Source: Chlamydiales bacterium
GTDB lineage: Bacteria; Chlamydiota; Chlamydiia; Chlamydiales; Simkaniaceae
Direction: 5' to 3'
NCBI GenBank assembly: GCA_024233395.1
Contig: JACKPR010000006.1
Coordinates: forward strand, 1 to 46,585
DNA length: 46,585 nucleotides
Both the position numbers and the translations under genes were made by a program. Below the pieces are notes generated by a model that worked only from the letters and a program-made list of their open reading frames with translations, did no database searches and was not told the DNA's origin. The first letter of the stretch is position 1. Every line of letters begins with the position of its first letter. This document shows, piece by piece, positions 8,179 to 16,763 of the stretch.

Positions 8179-9186
8179 CTATAAGTGTTCTCTAAAAAAC
8201 TCTGTAGGTCTTCGACCATTGATGGTGATTTGACTTTCAGGGTCAGGGATTAAACGTCTGAGAAGGTCATCTATCCGTTCTGCTGGGATTCCATAAAGGT
8301 GGCGCTCTGAGGTTTTATCATAAGGGTTCAAACTCCTATGTAAAACTTCAGCACCAAACTCCTTAGCTAGACCACTGGTGACACGGTTACCAGGGGAAAC
8401 GGTTGCAGTAAAGTGGGTCACAGGAACTCCCTCGATTGGGGACTGGAGATTTTTAAAGAGCCAAGCATGGACGACGAGAGCAAAAGTTGCCTCTTTTCCT
8501 AATCCCTGTCCTCTTTTACCAGGAGCATAGATCATTCCTGATTCGGAATAACCCACCTCTCTTCCTCCTCCATTGGCAACACGACCCACAAACTCACCTG
8601 TTTCTTTCATGTGACCCACCATTCCTGTCCAAGGGGTTGTCGCCACTGGGAAGGAATAATAGGGGAGTAATTGGCGAACATTACCTGAAAGAGCTGAAGC
8701 AACAGGGCGCGCAGAATCTCTTAATAGGACTCCAAGAACGGTAGCGCGTGATCGAGGACGACCATCCATATAGTTTCTCATCCCTTCTGGAGTGCAGTAG
8801 ATGCTTTCTAGCCCTTGAAGTTCGGGAACCGGATCGATGCGACCAAAACGTTCACCATAGGTTGCATAAATCGCATCGAGTGCTTTAAAGGCAGAAGCTT
8901 GGTCGATATGGTAGGAAAAGGGACGTTTTCCAAAGACATAGGAACAAATTCCATTGGTAAGGGTAACCAGGGGATTATAGACAGGAGTAATAGGATCCCA
9001 AAGCCATTTATCAAGGGTTCCTTGTTCTTGAATGCCGTGACGTTGCCCAGTAAAGGGTGTCCAAACAGTGTTTTCAAGTTCAATTTTAAAATATAGAGCA
9101 TCTTTGGCGGGGGATTGCTGAAATGTGATATGAACAGGGCCCCGGTAACTTAAATCTGATGAAGATTGATTGGGTACGGATTCCAT
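8179..9186 (-). CDS. GNAT-family N-acetyltransferase with a long N-terminal extension
   Basis: 335 residues. The C-terminal half carries GNAT motifs: the acetyl-CoA pyrophosphate loop RGQGLGKEA (about residues 226-234, matching R/Q-x-x-G-x-G/A), preceded by strand residues VGYSESGMIY, and downstream NRVTSGLAKEFGAE, the usual motif-B region of the RimJ/RimL type. The N-terminal roughly 170 residues are not recognised and make it about twice the usual length. Residues 148-170 hold a basic stretch (GRPRSRATVLGVLLRDSARP). The start ATG 9186 is fixed by AAGGAGG five bases upstream. It is convergent with comF and divergent from mscS. The acetyl acceptor (ribosomal protein, other protein or small molecule) cannot be told from the sequence. 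Confidence 0.65.
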   Translation of the reverse strand: MESVPNQSSSDLSYRGPVHITFQQSPAKDALYFKIELENTVWTPFTGQRHGIQEQGTLDKWLWDPITPVYNPLVTLTNGICSYVFGKRPFSYHIDQASAFKALDAIYATYGERFGRIDPVPELQGLESIYCTPEGMRNYMDGRPRSRATVLGVLLRDSARPVASALSGNVRQLLPYYSFPVATTPWTGMVGHMKETGEFVGRVANGGGREVGYSESGMIYAPGKRGQGLGKEATFALVVHAWLFKNLQSPIEGVPVTHFTATVSPGNRVTSGLAKEFGAEVLHRSLNPYDKTSERHLYGIPAERIDDLLRRLIPDPESQITINGRRPTEFFREHL

Positions 9187-9342
9187 AAAACCTCCTTGAA
9201 TGGTAAATGAATTGCAAAAATGGTAGGTCTAAAAGTTCTTAAAATCAATGATTAATTTTATTCCCAAACAAGATCAAAAAAATTTTTTAAGAGAATTTTT
9301 ATGGAAAATGAGTTAAAATTAGATTAATTGAATAGGTAAGAC

Positions 9343-10590
9343 ATGATGGAATGGAATGATCATAAAAGTCTTTTTTTAGAGTTTGGAAGTCTTTTTTTGG
9401 CATTGATTAGTGGGGCTTTCTTTTCCTTTTTTCTAAGAAAAAAAGTTTCTATTAAGCTAAAAAAATTGCAAAGGATTTTAACAGATTCAACATTTGTTTT
9501 TTTTCTAGGAATCTTTCTTTGTGAAATTCTTTTCCTTCCTGTCTTAACCTTTACTTTTCAGATTGACCCTTCGTTGAACCGAATGGCGCTTTTCATCTTG
9601 GGCGTTTTGATCTGTGCACGCCTTGTGAGAATTTTTTCCAAATCAATTGGTGGATACCTCTTTACCCATCTTTTGGGCTGGACGGCATTTATCTTTTATT
9701 TTTTAGGGCTCCTTCATCCGATTGTGATGTCTCTACAAAAAATTACCTTCAAGCTAGGAGCTACAACTTTTACCCTTTTAGGGATTTTAAAGGCTTGTTC
9801 GACAACCGCTCTATTAATCTGGCTTGCACTGATTATCACGAGATACTTTGAAAAAAGATTGAAAAAGCAAACCCATCTGCAACCTTCTCTAAGGCTCCTT
9901 TTTTCTAAAGCACTCAAAACCCTCCTTATTGCTTTTTCGCTTTATATTGGACTCACCCTTTTAGGAGTTGATCTTTCAGCCTTTTCGATTTTTGCAGGGG
10001 CGATTGGTGTGGGGATTGCCTTTGGTCTTCAAAATATTCTCTCAAATTTCTTCAGTGGGTTTATCATCCTTATGGACCGCTCGATTAAGCCAGGAGATGT
10101 GATTAGTCTCAATAATGGAGAGATCTATGGGGTCGTGAATAGACTTCATGCCCGTTATGTATCTGTGCGTACTAGGGAGGGGAAGGAGCATTTGATTCCC
10201 AACCAAGAAATCATTTCTCATAAGCTAGAAAACTGGTCGTTTACTGATCCCTTTATCCGCATGGAAATTCCCTTTAGAGTATCATTTGATTCTGATTTGG
10301 AACTCGTGCAAAAGCTTTTGGTTGATATTGCTAAAGTTACAGATCGCGTTATGAACAATCCCGCTCCGTATATCCGATTCAGATCGATGGTGGATAATGC
10401 TGTTGAGTTAAAACTAAGGGTTTGGGTACGCGATCCCGAAAATGGAACAAGTGGGATTCAAAGCGATATCATTTTAGAAGCATGGAAAGCGTTTAAAGCG
10501 CATGGTATACGTGTTCCTTATCCTCCGCGCGAAATCTTTTCACGTCTTATGGACTCAGAAAAAGAAGTTTTTGAACCTATCCAGAATTAA
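9343..10590 (+). CDS. mscS: MscS-family mechanosensitive channel
   Basis: 415 residues. Several N-terminal membrane segments (about residues 12-30, 50-70, 80-100, 105-130, 150-165) precede the diagnostic pore helix TM3, AGAIGVGIAFGLQNILSN (about 218-235), with its Gly/Ala packing face. This is followed by the MscS beta domain (DRSIKPGDVISLNNGEIYGVV, SVRTREGKEHLIPN) and the alpha/beta vestibule ending in VPYPPREI. MscS channels open on membrane stretch and release solutes during osmotic downshift, relevant when a chlamydia leaves its host cell. The extra N-terminal helices make it longer than E. coli MscS (286 residues). ATG 9343 lacks a clear Shine-Dalgarno; a second ATG follows at once. The last four bases overlap the end of the convergent dnaA. 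Confidence 0.9.
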   Translation: MMEWNDHKSLFLEFGSLFLALISGAFFSFFLRKKVSIKLKKLQRILTDSTFVFFLGIFLCEILFLPVLTFTFQIDPSLNRMALFILGVLICARLVRIFSKSIGGYLFTHLLGWTAFIFYFLGLLHPIVMSLQKITFKLGATTFTLLGILKACSTTALLIWLALIITRYFEKRLKKQTHLQPSLRLLFSKALKTLLIAFSLYIGLTLLGVDLSAFSIFAGAIGVGIAFGLQNILSNFFSGFIILMDRSIKPGDVISLNNGEIYGVVNRLHARYVSVRTREGKEHLIPNQEIISHKLENWSFTDPFIRMEIPFRVSFDSDLELVQKLLVDIAKVTDRVMNNPAPYIRFRSMVDNAVELKLRVWVRDPENGTSGIQSDIILEAWKAFKAHGIRVPYPPREIFSRLMDSEKEVFEPIQN

Positions 10591-11921
10591 GCTTCGATAT
10601 TTTGGCGGGTCATTTGAAGTTGGCGGCGCAAGACTTCGTCAGTTTCGAGTTGCTGAGCAATTTTCTTCCAGGCATGGAGGAGAGTCGAATGTGTTTTTCC
10701 ACCAAATGCTGAAGCGATTTTCATCAGCGATTCCCCTAAGAGTTCTTTAGCAAGATACATCGCAATTTGACGAGGATATGCTACCTCTTTGGCTCGAGAG
10801 CTGCCACGCAAATCACTTTCCCGAACATTAAACATTGAAGCAACGCTATGGATAATGCGATCCACAGAAATTTTAGAGCGTGCAGGAGCTTGGAACATTT
10901 CACTCAGTGTTGAGTCAACAACATCTTGTGTTGGCTCTAGGTGCATCAGACGGCAATAAGCGCTGAGACGGTTGATGGCTCCTTCTAGTTGACGGACATT
11001 ATTGTAAATATGTTCAGCAATGTAAAAAGCGAGTTGATTGGGGAGATGAAGCCCTATAGCTTCTGCTTTATATTGAAGGATAGCCACACGCGTTTCTAAG
11101 TCTGGAGTTCCCATATGAGCAACAAGGCCCCATTCCATACGGGCAATCATTCGCTCTGAAAGCTTCAATTGACCTGGTGGTTTATCACTGGTAATAACGA
11201 TCTGTTTGTTTTGATTGATAAGGGCTTCAAACATGTTACAAAACTCTTCTTCAAAATTGAGGCGGTTTTGCAAAAACTGAATATCATCCACTAATAGGAT
11301 ATCAAGACCACGAAAATACCGTTTCATTCGATCAACCGATTTATTTCGAAGGTGGAAGACTAAGTCATTGATGAAGGCTTCGGTTGTAATACATTGAATG
11401 CGGAGTTTTTTATGGTGCGATTGAATGTAATGACCAATTCCATGAAGAAGATGTGTTTTTCCAAGTCCTACACCGCCATGAATAAAAAGGGGGTTGTAAG
11501 ACTTTCCAGGGCGGGAAGCAACACCGAGTGCTGCAGACTTGATAAACTGATTAGAAGGACCTTCGATGAAGTTTTCAAATGTATAGGAAATGTTGAACGA
11601 AAGACCTTGTTCGAACTCTGATTTTTTTTGAGGTTTAGGGGGTGGGTTTTTAAGAGCTTTTTTCTTTTCTCCTTCTTTGATTAAGAAAGAAATTAAAGGC
11701 TCACCTTTTTTATCTTTTGGAAAGAAACTTGTGAGGGCTTCTTTGTAATTATCGAGAAGGTATTCTTGTACAAAAACATTAGGAACTTGAAGCGTGATCG
11801 GATCAGAGTTTCCAACATATTTTATCGGGGCAATCCAGTTTTCAAATTCTGCCCGAGAGCATCGGTTTTCCATGAACGATAAAAAATCTGACCAAGTATC
11901 ATCTTTTGTTTCAAGAGTCAT
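10587..11921 (-). CDS. dnaA: Chromosomal replication initiator DnaA
   Basis: 444 residues with all four DnaA domains: the N-terminal helicase/DiaA interaction domain (about 1-80), a short Lys/Pro linker (80-105), the AAA+ core with Walker A GGVGLGKTH (149-157) and Walker B ILLVDDIQF (208-216), and the C-terminal DNA-binding helix-turn-helix with signature AFGGKTHSTLLHAWKKI. The sensor-1 region (IVITSDKPP) is intact. It assembles on DnaA boxes at oriC and opens the duplex. Chlamydiae usually carry two dnaA genes; by its place between the nqrB side and the CT274/CT273 pair this resembles the CT275 (dnaA2) copy. ATG 11921 follows GGAAGAAATAG. The leader contains DnaA-box-like sites (11937-11957), suggesting autoregulation. 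It ends in a four-base overlap with mscS. Confidence 0.95.
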   Translation of the reverse strand: MTLETKDDTWSDFLSFMENRCSRAEFENWIAPIKYVGNSDPITLQVPNVFVQEYLLDNYKEALTSFFPKDKKGEPLISFLIKEGEKKKALKNPPPKPQKKSEFEQGLSFNISYTFENFIEGPSNQFIKSAALGVASRPGKSYNPLFIHGGVGLGKTHLLHGIGHYIQSHHKKLRIQCITTEAFINDLVFHLRNKSVDRMKRYFRGLDILLVDDIQFLQNRLNFEEEFCNMFEALINQNKQIVITSDKPPGQLKLSERMIARMEWGLVAHMGTPDLETRVAILQYKAEAIGLHLPNQLAFYIAEHIYNNVRQLEGAINRLSAYCRLMHLEPTQDVVDSTLSEMFQAPARSKISVDRIIHSVASMFNVRESDLRGSSRAKEVAYPRQIAMYLAKELLGESLMKIASAFGGKTHSTLLHAWKKIAQQLETDEVLRRQLQMTRQNIEA

Positions 11922-11936
11922 CTATTTCTTCCAAAG

Positions 11937-11969
11937 TTATCGACAATTTTTTCCACAGAAAAAGTGTGG
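11937..11969 (-). promoter_or_regulatory. DnaA-box-like sites and hairpin in the dnaA leader
   Basis: TTATCGACA (11937-11945) and TTTTCCACA (11949-11957) each differ by one base from the DnaA box TTATCCACA. CCACA (11953-11957) also pairs with TGTGG (11965-11969), followed by C and eight T on the plus strand, so a small terminator-like hairpin overlaps the second box. The rest of the gap up to 12169 shows nothing else recognisable. Confidence 0.45.
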
Positions 11970-12169
11970 CTTTTTTTTCCGGCGTAACACTACCACCAAC
12001 ACCGTTCTTTCAGCAACAAAAAATCATGCAAAGACCACCTTTTTTTGCTAACATCCTGATACCCAAAAAAGAGGGGATTAAATTAACTAAAAAATCTATC
12101 CCGATAATCAACTTTTGTGTTTTTGCATTACTTTTTTAGTGGTTAAGTAGATCTAAAAAAGAAAAACCG

Positions 12170-14983
12170 TTAATGAACAAAAAGCTCTACGATTTCTTGA
12201 TAACCGAGTCTTTGTGCCATTTCTAGAGGGGTTTCTCCCCATGATGATTTGTTTGTTCTCACCGTATCTCTACATTCTAAAAGAGTTCTCACACCAGAAA
12301 CAAATCTATTCTCAATCGCTAGATGAAGAGGGGTATAACCTTTACACTTCCGGTTTATATTAAACCCACATTCAATGAGTCTTGTCAGAATATATAATTG
12401 CTTCGTTTCAATTGCGATTTCGACAGGAGAAACACCTCCTCTTAGACAATCATTGAAGTCAATGTCTTCTGCTAGAAGTCTCATAGCAATATGATAGTCC
12501 TTTGACTGAATGGCCCAAAGAAGAGGAGTCATATCATTGATGAGTTTGCAGTTGGGATTTGCTCCTAAAGAAAGAAGGGTATCGACAGCATGAAGGTGTT
12601 TATTTTGAACAGCAATGAGTAAGGGAGTCAGCCCTTCTTCACCTCGAAGATCTAATAGCTCAGGGAAGTGTTCAATTAAGATCTTAATGAGTCCAATATT
12701 GTTGACTGAAGCTGCGTAATGAAGAGGAGTCAGGCCTTGAGAATCGACCACCTTTAGTCGGGCACCCTTTTCGATCAATCTTTTTAGAAACACTGGATCT
12801 TTGCACTGGGCTGCATGATGTACTAGGCTGATTCCTGAAGGATCTTTAAAATTCCAATCAGAGATCCCTGGAGAAGTTTTTTCGAAAAGGGCCAGGTTTT
12901 CCTCTTTGATTGCTTTTAAGATATTGAAGACAGCATGACTGAAGGGATATTCTGGAAGAGGAGGGTATAAGTAGCCGATAGCAACGGCTTGAGGGATATC
13001 GTTTTCTTCGATGTCCATCTCTTCATAGTCGACTTTGATAGAAATCCCGCGATGAAAATAACCCAGCCATGTGAAGTGTTCTGCTTGTATGTCTTCAACA
13101 ACTGCTCCGCATCCTCCGACCAGCTCCATCGCTCCACCTGAGCAGTGGTTAACAAACTTAATGCTACCATCCAAAAAACTAAACAAAAATCCCGAGTCTT
13201 CAAAAGAAGCGAAAAGGGGAGATTGAAACCACTTTTCAGCAGCATCTTTTGCATTGATAAAGTTCTGTTTTTGCGTTCCTCGCTCCTTTGCAATCTGTTT
13301 GTCTAGATATTGAAAAAAACGTGCTCTTTCATTGGGGTTTGTTGTTGCTCCTTGAAATTTGAGTTGTTTAAGGAGAAGGAGGATATTCTTTTTAAACACC
13401 TGATAACGGGTTTTACAATATTCTAAGAGTTTGAATGTCAAATCTCCGCGCTGGCTTTCTACAAGAGCAAGTGAAGGGTATTCCTTTTCAGCATATGTTT
13501 TAATACCGAGATACATCGCCTCATAGGCATCATCAATCATCTGGTCTGTTGCTTGAGGAGTTGCAAGATAAGCATGTAGCTTTTCTCTATCATCTCTATT
13601 AAGAGTGTCAATCACAGCCATAATGGGAAGTTTGATCTCCTTTGAAAGAGAAACAGGCAGAGGAGGAAATGCCGAAGGACAACCCATTTGATTCCCTGGG
13701 ATCAATGATCTATCGAGTAACGGAATTGTACCTCTTTCCTTTAAAGAGTGGCAGTAATAGCTAAAAAAGTTCGCAAGATAAAGAACCTCAAAGTACTTTT
13801 TACAGATCGGAAGCTTAGGAAGGATCTCTTCAATTTGATCACACATTAACGAGCAAGCTTTTGTTAAAAGATCATAGTGTCTTGCTTCTTCTTCAGAAGC
13901 GGGGTTTCCTTCAATTTGTCCCGTTACATGAAAACCGCCCTCATAAGAGAAAGAGGGACCATTTTTATAAATCTTCATCTGTTTAATGATCATCTCGTAA
14001 GAGATGTTAAAACAGTCTTTGTAAGCTTTACTCGACGGAGCATCTCCCATTAGCTCCTCAAGAATCTCGTTAAATGTCTGATAGTGAAACCCTAAACTTT
14101 CGCAGTATTCATGAAAGTCTTTTGCATGTTCAAGAAGGTATGCTTGCGACATACTTTTAGACTCACTCCAATCTGCAATAAAATCTTTCTCGAAGTAGTA
14201 TCCATTGACAAATCCCTTCATGTAGTAATCTAACATCCCAAGAGCTTCACCAATCAATGTGTTTCGATAGACCGGAGGGATGACAGGATAACTAATTAAA
14301 GAACGGTTAAAATGAAGGCTAAAAAAGGGGAGTGCTTCGTAAATGTAGATTCCTCTTGCCACATCTCTTAAAACCTGCTGCGCCTCAACCTCAGTCAGTT
14401 CATACGTCGGAATATAAAACGTATGCATTCTCGAAGGGTCAAGACTTTCCTCAAAATTTAAGATCTTACCATAAGCTCCTGCAACTCCTTCAATTTTACT
14501 CAATTCCAATGAAGAATACTGCGGAACCTGACAAACCCTTTCATAGGCACTTTTGATGTTATTGACGACAAGATCACCCTTAAACGTCTCCGAAACTTTA
14601 ATATAGTGAGAAAACTTTGGCGTAATGAAATGCCCACCGTTTTTTGAATTATCAGGAACCCATTCCTTGGGAAAATTGTTTTTTCCTCCATTAGTGATTG
14701 TCCCTTCCCAAACTTCTGCCCAAGCTTGTTTACCGTTAGGAAAAGTTTTTAAATAGATCTCAGATCCAGAACCTTTTGTACCTACTTTATTCTCATAGCT
14801 TTGCGCAGCAGACTCAATAAAAGCTCGGTTAATTAAAGTATCTTTAGGGAAGTGTCCGGGAGCGTTTCTAAAAATATGTCCAAGATCGGAGGGATCGGTT
14901 GAGACTTTTGGTTGAACGTGAGCGGGATTTCCCAATAAGCTGCTCATTAAACAAAGAATAATAACAGTTAAGCTTTTTAGCAT
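12170..14983 (-). CDS. Secreted ankyrin-repeat protein with an N-terminal polymorphic-toxin-like domain
   Basis: 937 residues. Residues 1-19 are a signal peptide (KSLTVIILCLMSSLLG). Residues about 33-110 (HIFRNAPGHFPKDTLINR, later GKQAWAEVWEGTITNGGKN) resemble, from memory, a domain common at the C-terminus of Rhs, MafB and CdiA toxins, whose hallmarks are GHLPDTxxNR and WVxVRxGxIxNGGxN. The middle (about 110-700) is alpha-helical and unrecognised. The C-terminus (about 715-937) is a run of roughly seven ankyrin repeats with clear cores such as GLTPLHYAAS, GLTPLLIAVQ and GYTPLHLAIE. A signal peptide plus ankyrin repeats suggests an exported host-interacting or competitor-directed protein. ATG 14983 is preceded by GCGAGG. 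It is divergent from the tandem triplet at 15064-16661. The toxin-like reading needs a profile search; the ankyrin part is certain. Confidence 0.75.
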   Translation of the reverse strand: MLKSLTVIILCLMSSLLGNPAHVQPKVSTDPSDLGHIFRNAPGHFPKDTLINRAFIESAAQSYENKVGTKGSGSEIYLKTFPNGKQAWAEVWEGTITNGGKNNFPKEWVPDNSKNGGHFITPKFSHYIKVSETFKGDLVVNNIKSAYERVCQVPQYSSLELSKIEGVAGAYGKILNFEESLDPSRMHTFYIPTYELTEVEAQQVLRDVARGIYIYEALPFFSLHFNRSLISYPVIPPVYRNTLIGEALGMLDYYMKGFVNGYYFEKDFIADWSESKSMSQAYLLEHAKDFHEYCESLGFHYQTFNEILEELMGDAPSSKAYKDCFNISYEMIIKQMKIYKNGPSFSYEGGFHVTGQIEGNPASEEEARHYDLLTKACSLMCDQIEEILPKLPICKKYFEVLYLANFFSYYCHSLKERGTIPLLDRSLIPGNQMGCPSAFPPLPVSLSKEIKLPIMAVIDTLNRDDREKLHAYLATPQATDQMIDDAYEAMYLGIKTYAEKEYPSLALVESQRGDLTFKLLEYCKTRYQVFKKNILLLLKQLKFQGATTNPNERARFFQYLDKQIAKERGTQKQNFINAKDAAEKWFQSPLFASFEDSGFLFSFLDGSIKFVNHCSGGAMELVGGCGAVVEDIQAEHFTWLGYFHRGISIKVDYEEMDIEENDIPQAVAIGYLYPPLPEYPFSHAVFNILKAIKEENLALFEKTSPGISDWNFKDPSGISLVHHAAQCKDPVFLKRLIEKGARLKVVDSQGLTPLHYAASVNNIGLIKILIEHFPELLDLRGEEGLTPLLIAVQNKHLHAVDTLLSLGANPNCKLINDMTPLLWAIQSKDYHIAMRLLAEDIDFNDCLRGGVSPVEIAIETKQLYILTRLIECGFNINRKCKGYTPLHLAIENRFVSGVRTLLECRDTVRTNKSSWGETPLEMAQRLGYQEIVELFVH

Positions 14984-15004
14984 TGGGAACCTCGCTAAAG
15001 AAAT

Positions 15005-15033
15005 TTGATTTGTTTTAGTCTAAGGAATATAAT
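15005..15033 (+). promoter_or_regulatory. Sigma-66/70-type promoter of the tandem paralogue cluster
   Basis: TTGATT (15005-15010), exactly 17 bases, then a perfect TATAAT (15028-15033), about 30 bases before ATG 15064. It is one of the best promoter matches in the window and drives the three paralogues away from the ankyrin gene. Confidence 0.7.
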
Positions 15034-15063
15034 TTTTTTATTCAATTATGGAGCAGGAAAGAT

Positions 15064-15594
15064 ATGAAAAGAACTTTTCCTATTGAGAAAGGGTTTCAGG
15101 TAGTTATATTCTTTTTGATCGAGTTTTGGCTTAGCTTTCTCAAAGATATAATGATAACGAGAGGTATTATTAATAGAGAAAAATTAACTCCTAACGATTT
15201 TGAGAAGGCTTCAGCGGAAGATCAAAAAAAAGACTCTATTTTAGCTGGAAATAATTTTGTTTTTTCTACTGTTTGTGGAGATCCAGCAGGACCTGGTGAT
15301 TACTTTGAAGAAGTTGTCGAGAAAAGAATGAATATTTCATCAACCAAGCAACATCAAGGCTTGATTATTAACGAAGAATTGTTATTTCAGCTTGCTATTG
15401 ACTTTTGCTGTTATTTTAATGACAAATTTGAACGCTATGGAAAAAAGTGTAAGCGTAAAGGATCGCTTAATTTTACGATAAACTGGCTAGAAGACATGAG
15501 AAAGCATCCTGAGAATCATAAAACTGAATGGGAGATATGGGAGAAAACCATTGAGTATGTCAATTCTCCAGGTGATAAGCATTTGATTTTTTGA
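15064..15594 (+). CDS. Tandem paralogue 1 of 3, cytosolic, immunity-like
   Basis: 176 residues, first of three adjacent genes with the same layout. N-terminal IEKGFQVVIFFLIEFWLSFLK is followed by a short variable stretch, then DYFEEVVEKRMNI, QHQGLIINEELLFQLAIDFC and the C-terminal signature INWLEDMRKHPENHKTEWEIW. There is no signal peptide; it is soluble, helical and rich in acidic and aromatic residues. Within each protein the first half (IExGFQ...F...F) and second half (xEExLFQLAIDFCxYF) look like a diverged duplication. Function unknown. Small, quickly diverging tandem cytosolic proteins beside a toxin-like gene are typical of immunity arrays, which is my inference. Copy 1 differs most near its C-terminus (NSPGDKHLIF instead of a GFF ending). 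A good promoter precedes it and AGGAAAG serves as ribosome site. Confidence 0.75.
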   Translation: MKRTFPIEKGFQVVIFFLIEFWLSFLKDIMITRGIINREKLTPNDFEKASAEDQKKDSILAGNNFVFSTVCGDPAGPGDYFEEVVEKRMNISSTKQHQGLIINEELLFQLAIDFCCYFNDKFERYGKKCKRKGSLNFTINWLEDMRKHPENHKTEWEIWEKTIEYVNSPGDKHLIF

Positions 15595-15601
15595 ATTTAT
15601 A

Positions 15602-16135
15602 ATGGATAGAAGAATTTCAATAGAAGATGGTTACGATATCGTTTTTATTTTTTTAGGAAAGTTTTGGTGGGACTTTCTAAAAAATGTAATGGTCGAAAAA
15701 AGATTAATTAATTCAAAGCTGATGACTTCACAAGAGCTGAAAAATGCTTCATCTGAAGATAAAATGAAAAATGAGCTACATGATGCTTACCACTTTCTTT
15801 TTATTCGAGTTGCAGGAAGTTTGATGGGAGTGGATGATGATTTTGAAAAGATTATTGAAAATAGAATCAAAATACCTGCTTCTCAACAGCATGATGGATT
15901 AGTTATTAAGGAAGAGATGCTTTTTCAGATTGCTATTGATTTTTGTAAGTATTACGAAAAAAAGTCTAAAGAGTATGGAAATGACTATGCAAAGCAAAGG
16001 TCAAGAGCTTATGGCATTAAATGGCTTGAAGATATGAAAAAACATCCAGAAGCTTATAAAACAGAGTGGGATATATGGAATCAAGTTGTTGTAGATGTTG
16101 TTGAAAAAGGGAAAAGGGCTTCAGGATTTTTCTGA
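15602..16135 (+). CDS. Tandem paralogue 2 of 3
   Basis: 177 residues, seven bases after paralogue 1. It shares SIEDGYDIVFIFLGKFWWDFLKN, the conserved ASSEDK stretch, DDDFEKIIENRIKIPASQQH, LVIKEEMLFQIAIDFCKYY and IKWLEDMKKHPEAYKTEWDIW with its neighbours. The spacer between the two conserved halves is full length, as in copy 1 and unlike the altered copy 3. It ends in GFF, as does copy 3. Soluble, no signal peptide. It is probably translated from the same message as copies 1 and 3. Identity between copies is highest in the second half, suggesting that this part makes the structural core while the first spacer sets specificity; that is an inference. Confidence 0.75.
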   Translation: MDRRISIEDGYDIVFIFLGKFWWDFLKNVMVEKRLINSKLMTSQELKNASSEDKMKNELHDAYHFLFIRVAGSLMGVDDDFEKIIENRIKIPASQQHDGLVIKEEMLFQIAIDFCKYYEKKSKEYGNDYAKQRSRAYGIKWLEDMKKHPEAYKTEWDIWNQVVVDVVEKGKRASGFF

Positions 16136-16148
16136 AGTAAGTATTTCA

Positions 16149-16661
16149 ATGAAGAGAGATCTTGCAATAGAAGACGGATTTCAAATTATCATGCTTTTTT
16201 TAAGGGATTTTTGGTGGGAGTTTCTTAAGGGTATAATGGTTAAAAGAGAGTTAATTTGTCCTGAAGTCAATAAAGTTAGAAATAAAAAAGGAACCTTAAA
16301 GTGTGTTTCTAAGAAAGATAAATTACATGACGATAATGACTTCTTTTTTTTAGTTGTTTGTGATGGAACTTCTGATGATTATTTCGAAAAAGTTATTGAG
16401 CAAAGAATGAATATTCCTCCTATTGAACAGCATGATGCTCTAGTAGTTCATGAGGATACCCTTTTCCAACTTGCTATTGATTTTTGTGAGTACTTTAATA
16501 AACGGTTTCAAGAAGAGGGAAGAGACTCTTTAAGGTTTGCAATTGATTGGCTTGAAGAGATGAGAAAACAACCCGAAGAGCATAAGACAGAATGGGAAAT
16601 ATGGAATCAAGTTATTATAGATGTGATTGAAAACGGACAAAAATCGTTAGGATTTTTCTGA
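16149..16661 (+). CDS. Tandem paralogue 3 of 3
   Basis: 170 residues, 13 bases after paralogue 2. I start at ATG 16149 because its protein begins MKRDLAIEDGFQ, in register with the N-termini of the other copies; a longer in-frame start would run into paralogue 2 and add 18 unrelated residues. It keeps FWWEFLKGIM, DDYFEKVIEQRMNIP, QHDALVVHEDTLFQLAIDFC and IDWLEEMRKQPEEHKTEWEIW. The N-terminal spacer is altered (an extra basic stretch replaces the ASxED segment) and a few residues are missing near RFQEEGRDSL. No function is recognised. After its stop, a separate promoter starts the glycosyltransferase gene. Confidence 0.75.
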   Translation: MKRDLAIEDGFQIIMLFLRDFWWEFLKGIMVKRELICPEVNKVRNKKGTLKCVSKKDKLHDDNDFFFLVVCDGTSDDYFEKVIEQRMNIPPIEQHDALVVHEDTLFQLAIDFCEYFNKRFQEEGRDSLRFAIDWLEEMRKQPEEHKTEWEIWNQVIIDVIENGQKSLGFF

Positions 16662-16701
16662 AGAATCTTAAAATTACTTGTGATAGGGGAGAGTCATTTG
16701 A

Positions 16702-16730
16702 TTGCAAAAAACATTTATTAAAGCTATATA
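16702..16730 (+). promoter_or_regulatory. Promoter of the glycosyltransferase gene
   Basis: TTGCAA (16702-16707), 17 bases, TATATA (16725-16730), followed by GAGG at a good distance before ATG 16764. Confidence 0.5.
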
Positions 16731-16763
16731 CTTAATCCTATATTATTTTTGGACGAGGTATCT

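Noticed and set aside
8815..9096. Plus-strand ORF antisense to the GNAT gene
   Set aside because: It is a mirror of a well-supported gene with a strong Shine-Dalgarno on the other strand; no independent signals.
16095..16148. Longer N-terminus of the third tandem paralogue
   Set aside because: It overlaps the second paralogue and adds residues absent from the other copies; ATG 16149 restores the common MKRxxxIExGFQ start.
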